Source: Burhinus oedicnemus
Taxonomy: Eukaryota; Chordata; Aves; Charadriiformes; Burhinidae
Direction: 5' to 3'
DNA: 64,000 bases
NCBI GenBank assembly: GCA_008921705.1
Contig: VFFE01009203.1
Coordinates: 1,003,909-1,067,908 of the forward strand
Below the pieces are notes generated by a model that was not told where the DNA came from, made no database searches, and saw only the letters and a list, made by a program, of their open reading frames with translations. Numbering within the stretch: the first letter of the stretch is position 1; the number at the start of each line of letters is the position of its first letter. Positions 52,176 to 60,675 of this stretch are shown piece by piece. The position numbers and the translations under genes were made by a program.

Positions 52176-53691
52176 CTTTGGTGGGTACCGCTGCTGTAGG
52201 TCTATCTGTATCTATAGTACCTGACTATCTTAGTGAATATCTTGTCTTCAAGTATCATAGTTTTCTTTTTTTTTTTTCTTTTAATGCTGGATTTCTGAGA
52301 GAGGAAGAGATGCTAGAAAATCCAATAACTCGGTAATTACCAGACCCTCCTGAGAAAAGATTAAACTAAGATTCCCCCTCTTTTCAAGTGACTATTTTGA
52401 GCTCTAAGCTACTGACTATTCCAGGTTTGTGGAAATTTTCTGATAAATGGAAATTTTTCTGCTGAAAATAGCACTGAACTGCTGAAAAACTGGCTCTGTT
52501 GCTGAGCCTATTCACTATGTATAATTACCAGTGTATCGGAAAATGTAAGCTTTCTGAACCTCAGTATGCTCTCTGACACTGGTTTGCTTACTTTCTTCTA
52601 AAATCCAACCCAAATTTAATTTCAAATAAAGGTTAATGCAAACATGTCTTAGACTTTTTTTAGCACAAAATCTAATTGCAACTTTTGCTTCCAGAAAGAT
52701 TTTTTTTAAATGTATGAAAAAGGATTCTAAACCTAATTGACTGAGTCTTCAGTTTAGAAAGGAAATTAGGAGTAACTGGGGGCTTATGAACAAGGGAGAA
52801 AGGACTGATCAATACAGTAAGCTAGAGAGGTCACAAAGTCCAATAATGTGAGAGCAGCCATAAATCAAACTGAGGAGGCCCTTGAAAGGGAAATTAAAAC
52901 CAAATTAGTTTTTAACCACGTTAATGGAAGGGTATGACTTTTCTCATCCGAATCTAGCTGTCTAAAACAAGTCAGACAAATTACACTCAAGAAGTGCCTT
53001 ACTCTTAACTGTAAACACTGAGGGCAGAATTCAGTTGCTAGAGCAGAATCTGGGTTTTTGGGCCATTTGAGATGTCCAGGACATTGGCACAGGGCTTGCA
53101 TTGGCCAAGGGCTGGCAAATGTGGCATGGGACCTGCCAAGGAAACCTGTGCCCTTCTGTAGAAACAGTGGAAGGTGGGGTGAGATACCCTAGGCAATGCA
53201 AAAATATGATGATAAATGTCCATATTTAAATAAATCTACTGTGTTCCTAAAATTAAGTGAGATGAATCTTCCATAGGAGGTTGGCTCTGTGCCCCATTTG
53301 GACACATCTCACGCCATTGGAGAAGCACTAAAGCACTCTGCGTGGTTTCCTGTCATTGCAAATGGCTTGACTCTAGGGGTCAACAGATCCGTTATATTTC
53401 ATGTGTTATAATTACTTAGCTTACAGCTAAAATTTTTACCAATATCAAGCTGCAATGTTTTGTAGATTTAGTATTGTATTTTCAAAAACTTCCCATACGT
53501 TCTTAAAGTGTATCTTAAAGTATATAGTATATAATGTGGTCAGACTAATGGTACGAAAGTCATTGGATATTTTTGTAATGATGTATAACATTATTCAATA
53601 TTTTTGTTAATATTTGTTCTATCATTTTTACAGCTAGCTTGGTGATGAATAGCATATTTTCAAATATTGGTAAAGAAAATTGTAAAGACAA

Positions 53692-54325
53692 CATAGAATC
53701 ATGGAATGGTTTGGGTCAGAAGGGGCATTGAAAGATCATCTAGTCCAAACCCCCTGCCATTGACAGGGACATCTTCCACTAGACCAGTTTGCACAAAGCC
53801 CCATCCAGCCTGGCCTTGAACACTTCCAGGGATGGGGCACCCACAACTTCTTTGGGCAACCTGTTCCAGTGTCTCACCACCCTCATTGCGAAGAATGTCT
53901 TCCTTCTGTCCAATCGAAACCTACACTCTGCTGCCCCTTGACCTGTCACTACAGGCGCTGGTTAAAAGTCTCTCTTCGTCTTTCTCATAAGCCCTCTTTA
54001 TATAACGAGGGGCTGCCATAAGGTTTCCCTGGAGCCTTCTCTTCTCCAGGCTGTCCTCATAGGACACTCGCTCCAACAGGTCCATGTCTTTCTTGTGCTG
54101 AGGACCCCAGAGCTGGACACAGTACTCTACATGGAGTCTCATGAGAGCGGCGTAGAGGGGTGATTCACCTCCCTTGACCTGCTGGCCACTCTTCTTTTGA
54201 TGCAGCCCAGGATATGGTTTGCCCATGGCTGCCCTTTCATCCACCAGCATCCCTGAGTCCTTCTCCACCAGGCTGCTCTCAATCCATTCATCACCCAACT
54301 ATCTGACCCTATTTGATGCTGGTTT
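53692..54325 (-). mobile_element. CR1 retrotransposon, truncated copy with internal deletions
   Basis: Minus-strand CR1 beginning at the left with CATAGAATCATGGAATGG and the variant block TTTGGGTCAGAAGGGGC. The 5' break is near 54325 and is blurred. It shares the GGGTCAGAAG variant and most of its 3' UTR wording with the copy at 59046-59868, so the two belong to one subfamily. Compared with that copy it lacks a stretch between SLEKRR and the LLERV segment. Confidence 0.92.
53921..54298 (-). pseudogene. CR1 ORF2 C-terminal remnant with deletions
   Basis: The minus strand stays open for 125 codons through recognisable CR1 C-terminal sequence: SLVEKDSGMLVDERAAMG, SPLYAALMRLHVEYCVQLWG, PQHKKDMDLLERV, SLEKRRLQGNLMAAPRY. 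The usual [20 protein letters not shown] region is reduced to SYED, so about two dozen residues are gone in an in-frame deletion. The segment between ERAAMG and SPLYAAL is also shortened and shifted. The initial Met is accidental. Confidence 0.85.
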
Positions 54326-57300
54326 GTTTTTTTCTAGTTGTGGGAAAGTTAGGCTAAGTGTTTTATTGGTTTTTAACTGTATTTGGAGAAACATGAACTT
54401 TCAAAACAGATATATTTTCAGCTATGACGTAATTATCTAGTAAAGATTATTTTGAAATGAATACCTCTTCCTTTTGGATGCAGTGAGACTTTTTTTCTAG
54501 CATAAATCTTAATCCTAAAACATTTCACAGCTGGGTTTACAGTTAGTCACCACAATTTCAAAATATTCTGTACATGTTGGGGCCTAGTTATTCAGGTATT
54601 CCAGAGACATTGTATCTTATATAATCTCTTCATACAAAGTATCTTAAAGAGTAAGCTTTATCCTTGCACATCTTGACATTACTAAGTTTTAGCTCTTTTA
54701 TTGTAGGTGCTGTAACTAAAAGTCCCTTATCTGGATTAGAAGAGCATGGATTAGTAGATCAGAGTACTATTACTTCTTAAAGCAGTAGTAATTTTCAGTG
54801 CTATCAGTTGGGTCAGAGGAGTCATTAAATGTCTTGCAAAGCCAGTGGCAATATTTTTTTTTTTCCTTTCAAAAATACAAACCAATCCACAGATTATGTA
54901 GAAAGATGATATTGTGGTATTTCTGCAAACTGATCAAAACAATTTCTTTCGGTTTACCAAGTCCGTTATATGTTCTTCCTCAAGTCAGAGAGGTTTCCTC
55001 CAAATGTTGAATTAATTGCGTTAGTTATGGCACATCTTAAATATATCCAGTCAGGAGTGTGGGGATGACAGCCAAGAGCAGAACAGTATTGAAGATCAGT
55101 TCTTCTCGTTGTCTTGAACTTCCTTCTCAGTCCCTAATTCCCCTCACCAATTTCAATAAAGAGACAAAAAGAATTCCTCCAGGATATGACTTTGAGCCCC
55201 ATGAGCCTGAGTGTTTGGATGCCTCAGGTACAAACTGTCATATGGTGTTTATTGGCTTCTGGTTATAATGAGTTTCTGATGGGTGATTATATTCCTATTT
55301 TCAAGGCAAGTTATTTTGTCTTTATCTCTTCTTTGAAGTATTTTTATTATGTCTCAGGTGTATGGACTCTGTGGAAATTATAATTCCACTTTTTCTAAGC
55401 TTTGCACCATAAATTGTTTATTTTCTTTCATTCCTCTTGTACCAGTCTAGTGTACTGGACCTCTTGTTTCTTTAGACTCTTGTTCCTACTGAGTAACTCA
55501 AAGCAAATGGAGACTTCCTTACCACTGCTGGCTACTCCTAGCTCTTACAGCTCTCATGGTGTCCCCATGTAAATCTGTCATATGCATACATTTGCACGTG
55601 ACAGCACAGTATCAGTTGTCACGCAACATTGTCTACCTGTAGGTAAAATCAAAATAAAAGTTTTATTTTTGTAAACACCCATGAGCCATATCTTTGATGT
55701 ATATATCATACACTGTATCGGCAATCAGTCTCTACTTTCTAATTGCATGTAAACATATATTTTTTGTTATGACAACACTTTATTTATGGCTGATTATTTT
55801 CAGGAAGTGGTACAGGTAAGAGAGAAAGACTAGCAGAGGACAGCTGTTTAGAAGAATGACAATGTGTGTTTAATGTATCTCTTCTGAAAGAGACAAACTA
55901 AGCTTATATCTAATTTTGCCCATTCAAGAATCATGAAGAGGTACGCAGCAAGTGTTTTCCTTAGGGCTTACAATGAAGCAATAATAGACCTTCCCCAGAC
56001 TTATCATAAAAACAAAGAAAAAAAAAAACCAAACCAGAATCATCCTAATTAAATCATAATAGATCCCATCTGTAAATCGCTGTACTCTTCTTCTACCATA
56101 AGCATCTCTATGATGCCCAGTTTCATTGATCCAAGTTAATTGCTGGTTTAACTCCCAGTGAACGGGGAGACAGTGATCCATTTATTCATTCCTGTGTTTT
56201 CAGAGAGAGGAGCTTTTAGCAATAAACTCCCAGCTGCCGTCACTCCATTTCACCAGGGGTCTTGAGGAACTCTTTGTTGTAGATACTAAGAAACTGGATA
56301 ATGTTTGTGCATTGTTGTGGGTTAACCCAACATATACTTGACAGATATCAAATAGACCCCTTGTGAGACATAAGTCATTCTGAAGTGGCAGCTGGAGTCA
56401 GGCAGGATGCCCTTCAGCATCCAGCACCAGATGACAACTTGTGAGCAGTAGAATGGAGCCCTAAATCTCAATGGCTGTAACGGGAATATAGCAACCTACC
56501 TTTCTTGTAGATACCTACTTGTGAACATCTACATTTAAGTCTTGTTAATTTGGAACTGAACATACACGACACTTTTTTCTTCTTGAATTGAACTTGCAAT
56601 TTTGAAAAGCAAGAGTGAAAGGCAAACTGGTAAGGTGCAGTGCACTAACAATAAGAATGGGCTATCTCTGTTCCAGGGGTACAAAACTGTGCAATGGGTA
56701 TGTACTTTATTTTACTTCGAGTGAGATTAACAGGACATAATCCACAAACTGTGCAACCTCTAGTAGCCCAGACTGCAGACCAATACCATCTTGGAGGGAG
56801 AATTGGGAAACATCTTGCAAAGGGTTCCACTTGCTCAGCTCCTGTACATGGTTCTGGAGGGGAACTCTTTCCAATGTGTCTCCTTTGCTGTCTCCTGCCT
56901 GCCTCAAGCCCTGTTGATTGCCTCTGGAAAACACAGAAAACCAATTAGTAACAGCCTCTGTACTTACCTCTCATCGCACTGCAGAAGGAGACTGGAACAA
57001 ATGAATTACTACGTTCCTCACAGTCTTTAGTGAAATTTTTGATGAATCAAAACCTCACAATAATAAAAACACATATTATCTTTTCCAAATTAGGATCTCA
57101 ACTGAGATTTTTTTTTTTTAATGCCTGAAGGAAATGGAGGAAAAGGCACTGCGTTACTGTAGATTGCATTGTCAGCTGAGAAAATGACAAGAAGCTACAG
57201 TTCTGTGACTAATAAGCTGTTCAACCTCTAATTGAACTTCAGAAGAAAGTATTTTTGTGTACCCTGTTCTTTTAAATCAAATCTTTCTCTTCCCTCTTCT

Positions 57301-58403
57301 CTCTTTTCTTTTTTTTTTTTTTTTTTTTAGGTAGAAAATAGAGCCAGGAGGAAATCATCCTGTTAGAAGGAATTATTTTTGCAAAGTCCTTGCACAAAGT
57401 ATACAGAGTAAAAACAGAGGCATTAAATGCTTTATTAAATGTAAAATTTCAGAGTTGTTTTTATAGTTGCAGTGTTTCAGTATTAATTCTACTTTAGAAC
57501 TGAATAGTTCAGAATCAAAACCATGTTTATTATCTACTAGTCCTGGGGAGTTTATCTCATAGGGATTTTGTTTTTCCTTTTAAGCTCTAAATTCTAATTT
57601 ACACATTAGTATATGACAGTTGGAAAACCATTTTATATTAATGTTTTTCTAATAGTATATGAGATTGAATCAAAATCTTAGTAGGAAAGCTCACCACTGA
57701 ACTATGCAATATGTGCCTGCCACAGATAAATCAGGGTATTTCAGCAGCACTAGAAAGACGTAAATGCTAAAAACTGTTCCAACTCTAACATGTTCTTTCT
57801 GCCCAAGCTAAAGAAACACATGAGAAAGGCTGTATTTAGTTGTCCACACACAGGCATCGAGTGACACCTGGGTTGCGTAGGATATCAGGCATTTGCATGG
57901 AGGTACCATATGTGCACAGACCTTGTGAAAGACCCAAGCCATAGTGGAGTGCAGATGAGATAACTGGTGCTTCTCAAAGAGGCCTAGGTATCTTAGATGG
58001 GCAACTGAACCAACCTCTAAGTGACATAACCACTACCACAATCAAGCATAAAAGGTGTCAGTGCCCTGTAGTCTTCTGAGCAACAGCAACTGTATATAAG
58101 CATACTCTTAAACTGTGGGAAACAAGAGGTAGTGTAAGTTAATGAATAAATTAAGTATGAATTGGAGCTACACATTTGGTGCAAACTACAGTGTGTCATA
58201 TCACCTCGTGCTTGCCATAGGTTTAAGGAATACGTACAAGCAAATGATATGCTGACAGATGTGCTTTGACTTGGTAAGTTGCAACAACTTGGTTATATGT
58301 CTTGGTTTTGCTGGTGATCTTACAAGCTCTATTGATAGAGACCATTTGTACTTGTTTCAACATCACTTTTTAGAATGACTTTTAAATGCTTATATATTGC
58401 AAA
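54326..58403 (+). other. TRPC4 intron, 5' of the coding exon
   Basis: Intronic by position, directly before the TRPC4 acceptor. No exon, RNA gene or named repeat was seen apart from the T20 tract. A near-perfect palindrome centred on GTTAAC lies at 56313-56332. Confidence 0.75.
57309..57328. repeat. Poly(T) run, 20 bases
   Basis: T20 followed directly by AG, which makes a formal splice acceptor, but no open exon with a good donor was found after it. Confidence 0.9.
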
Positions 58404-58469
58404 TACTAATTTGATGCACTGTACCACCAAAATATATTACTGATTTTTATCTTTCTTTTCATATTGCAG
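58404..58469 (+). other. 3' splice site of the intron before the TRPC4 coding exon
   Basis: The intron ends in a pyrimidine-rich run (TTTTTATCTTTCTTTTC) followed by ATATTGCAG, with the AG at 58468-58469. Two branch-point candidates are visible: a consensus TACTAAT at 58404-58410 (branch A about 60 bases before the AG) and TACTGAT at 58438-58444 (branch A about 26 bases before). The nearer one sits at the usual distance. Confidence 0.85.
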
Positions 58470-58496
58470 AGACAAAGTATTAGAATGGCATAAAAT
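58470..58496 (+). other. TRPC4: TRPC4 5' UTR part of the first coding exon
   Basis: These 27 bases lie between the CAG acceptor and the TRPC4 start codon. An acceptor directly upstream means at least one further non-coding exon exists 5' of here, as known for TRPC4 in other vertebrates. The leader contains a two-codon upstream ORF, annotated separately. The acceptor position is inferred from consensus and is not confirmed by a transcript. Confidence 0.85.
58485..58493 (+). promoter_or_regulatory. Two-codon upstream ORF (ATG GCA TAA) in the TRPC4 leader
   Basis: An ATG lies 12 bases upstream of, and in frame with, the TRPC4 start. It reads Met-Ala-stop, and its stop ends three bases before the TRPC4 ATG. 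Its context (A at -3, G at +4) is as strong as that of the main start, so scanning ribosomes should often use it. The structure is read directly from sequence; a role in lowering TRPC4 translation is inference. Confidence 0.6.
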
Positions 58497-58874
58497 ATGG
58501 CCCAGTTCTACTACAAAAGAAGTGTCAATGCTCCCTACAGAGATCGTATCCCTCTTCGTATTGTACGGGCAGAATCTGAACTGTCTCATTCAGAGAAAGC
58601 CTATCTGAACGCCGTGGAGAAAGGAGATTATGCCAGTGTAAAGAAAGCTTTGGAGGAAGCAGAAATTTATTTCAAGATCAATATTAATTGCATCGATCCC
58701 CTGGGAAGAACTGCACTCCTTATTGCAATTGAAAATGAGAACCTTGAGCTCATTGAGCTGCTGTTAAGTTTTAATGTATATGTGGGAGATGCTCTGTTGC
58801 ATGCCATACGAAAGGAGGTAGTTGGTGCTGTGGAGCTGCTGTTAAACCACAAGAAGCCCAGTGGAGAGAAACAG
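58497..58874 (+). CDS. TRPC4: TRPC4, first coding exon (residues 1-126)
   Basis: Encodes the cytoplasmic N-terminus of TRPC4, a plasma-membrane, Gq/PLC-coupled, calcium-permeable non-selective cation channel that works as a tetramer. The 126 codons start MAQFYYKR and end KKPSGEKQ, where a CAG|GTATGT donor ends the exon in phase 0. The segment from about residue 30 on holds the first ankyrin repeats, with [20 protein letters not shown] as a classic ankyrin helix pair and a second at [20 protein letters not shown]. The frame runs on nine codons past the donor to a stop, so the reading frame alone overstates the exon. TRPC5 starts MAQLYYKK and differs at many sites, so it is excluded. Against human TRPC4 from memory I count three changes (N9S, P31H, S51A). 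The start has a strong context (A at -3, G at +4). The remaining exons, including the membrane domain, lie beyond the window. Confidence 0.97.
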
Positions 58875-58880
58875 GTATGT
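58872..58880 (+). other. 5' splice site after the TRPC4 coding exon
   Basis: CAG|GTATGTG is a good match to the vertebrate donor consensus. The exon stops after the glutamine codon of GEKQ, leaving phase 0. In human TRPC4, as I recall it, the next residues are VPPILLD, which are not encoded after this point, so translation past the donor is intronic. Confidence 0.92.
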
Positions 58881-59045
58881 GCAGGATTTTCTCTAGGTTT
58901 GTAGTCTGCTCTAATGAAAAGAATTGTGCAATGGGAGTAAGCAAAAAGAAAACCAAAACCAACCATCATCCTTGCACACAAGTATTTAAAATGAGAAAAT
59001 CAATGACTTTGATGCTGTATGCGTTGTATTCATTTGTGTTTAGAC

Positions 59046-59868
59046 ATCATAGAATCATAGAATAGTTTGGGTCAGAAGAGGCATGGAAAGATGATCTAGT
59101 CCAGCCCCCCTGCCATGGACAGGGACATCTTTCACTAGACCAGTTTGCACAAAGCCCCATCCAGCCTGGCCTTGAACACTTCCAGGGGTGGGACATCCAC
59201 AGCTTCTTTGGGCAACCTGTTCCAGTGTCTCACCACCCTCATTGTAAAAAATGTCTTCCTTCTGTCCAACATAAACCTACTCTCTTCCAGTTTAAAACTG
59301 CTGCCCCTTTGTCCGGTCACTGCAGGCCTTGGGTCTGTCTTTTTCATAAGCCCCCTGCCTGTAATAAGAGGCCGCCATAAGATCTCCCCAGAGCCTTCTC
59401 TTCTCCAGGATAAACAACCCCAGCTCTCTCAGCCTTTCCTCATAGGAGAGATGTTCCAGCCCTCTGACCACTTTTGTGGCCCTTCTCTGGACCCACTTCA
59501 ACAGCTCCATGCCTTTCTTGTGCTGGGGATCCCAGAGCTGGCTGCAGTACTCCAGGTGAGGTCTCCCAAGAGCAGAGTAGAGGGGGAAAATCACCTCCCT
59601 CAACCTGCGGGCCACTCTTCTTGTTGTGCAGCCTAGAATACAGTTGGCTTGCTGGGCTGCAAATGCACATTGCTGGCTTACGTCAAATTTTTCATCCCCC
59701 AGTATCCTCAAGTCCTTCTTGGCTGGGCTGCCCTCAACCCCTTCATTCCCCAGCCTGTATTGATACTGGGGTTTCCCCTGACCTGTGCGCCAGACCTTGC
59801 ACTTGGTCTTGTTGAACTTCATGAGGTTCACATGGTACCCACTTCTCAAGCCTGTCAAGGTCATCTCT
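59046..59868 (-). mobile_element. CR1 retrotransposon, 5'-truncated copy next to the TRPC4 exon
   Basis: Minus-strand CR1 beginning at the left with ATCATAGAATCATAGAATAG and the TTTGGGTCAGAAGAGGC variant block. Its 5' break is near 59868, after the LMKFNK region. It is antisense to TRPC4 and begins 171 bases after the exon's donor site. It is the best-preserved of the shorter copies. Confidence 0.94.
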
Positions 59869-59873
59869 GTCAT
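59135..59873 (-). pseudogene. CR1 ORF2 C-terminal remnant
   Basis: The minus-strand frame 59292-59873 has 193 open codons covering NLMKFNKTKCKV, KKDLRILGDEKFDVSQQC, IFPLYSALGRPHLEYCSQLW, PQHKKGMELLKWVQRRATKV and [18 protein letters not shown] frameshift in 59292-59347 moves into the frame of 59135-59347, which carries [20 protein letters not shown] and [20 protein letters not shown]. The reverse transcriptase catalytic core is missing. The plus-strand frame of 163 codons across this stretch is its antisense shadow. Confidence 0.88.
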
Positions 59874-60589
59874 TCAACCAAATCTGCACAGGCCCACAAG
59901 GCTTATCAGTTTAATATAGCTAAGTCACATGAGATCTAGCTTCCAGTAAGAAAGGCTAAAAACATCCTGCATCCTTCTTGGCCCCAGCCTGAATAACAGT
60001 TTCCCACTTACAGCTGAGTGAATTGTTAACTGCCTTCTATATAAAGCCAGAATTGGGCTCACATTTAACTGATCATGCACATACCCCCTTCTTGGAAAAC
60101 TGCAGTATGAAAAGTCAAACTTCTTCAAGTTAGAGCTTTGCATCCATTATCAACTCACTCAGGAAAATCTAGAAGTTGATAAAACAGTTAGGGTTCTGCA
60201 TGTGAGACCTCTGACATGATAACATTATTCCTGCAGATATTAGTGGGAAATCCTTAATCATTCAAAGATTCAAATCACTCCAAAGAGAATAGTAGTGGTA
60301 AGATGTAGTCCATTTGAATTAATTATGAAACTCCCTTTAAAGTCAATGAAGGTTTCAACCCCTCCATGTGGAGGCCACCATCTCCCAACTCAGCAAGGCA
60401 ACACTGGGAGATATGACCCAATTAATCAGAACTTCAGACCTGTCTCCAGTAGTCATCCATCTTATCAAGTACAGCTAAAAAGGTACAAACTCCTCTCCCT
60501 TTCTTTCTTCTCACAAAGGAAAAAATTACATACAGTCTCATTCATGGTAAATGTGATACCTACTGTGCTTCCCCTTGCACTGCCTTGAG
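59869..60589 (+). other. TRPC4 intron between two CR1 pieces
   Basis: Intronic by position. The one plus-strand open frame (60295-60588) shows no domain. Nothing else was recognised. Confidence 0.75.
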
Positions 60590-60675
60590 ACATGCCCATG
60601 GCAGGGGGGGTGGAACTACATGATCCTTAAGGTCCCTTCCAACCCAAACCATCCTATGAGTCTACGATTCTCTCT
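60590..60675 (+). mobile_element. CR1 3' tip, plus orientation
   Basis: About 85 bases of CR1 3' end: CATGGCAGGGGGGGTGGAAC, then TGATCCTTAAGGTCCCTTCC, AACCCAAACCATCCTATGAG and TCTACGATTCT. This is the complement of the block seen at the left edge of the other copies. It is the only CR1 piece here in the same direction as TRPC4. The left limit is approximate. Confidence 0.88.

Larger units (their letters stand above)
43869..53691. other. Non-coding DNA, with one candidate exon
   Basis: No confident gene. Two GC-richer patches (about 45960-46450 and 48360-49060) hold short plus-strand frames without recognisable domains. The candidate exon at 51194-51277 and a faint LTR-like signal at about 51480-51560 are described separately. 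Confidence 0.7.

Noticed and set aside
57309..57400. Exon after the T20-AG tract
   Set aside because: The acceptor shape is good, but the following sequence has stops and no convincing donor within exon range.
58497..58874. TRPC5 instead of TRPC4
   Set aside because: [21 protein letters not shown] and LLSFNVYVG match TRPC4; TRPC5 differs at these places (MAQLYYKK, YYNVNINCMDPLG, LLNHSVYVG).
58497..58904. Taking the whole 135-codon frame as protein
   Set aside because: The last nine codons (VCAGFSLGL) follow a consensus donor and do not match TRPC4, so they are intron.
59145..59636. 163-codon plus-strand open frame
   Set aside because: Antisense reading of the CR1 ORF2 remnant, not a gene.
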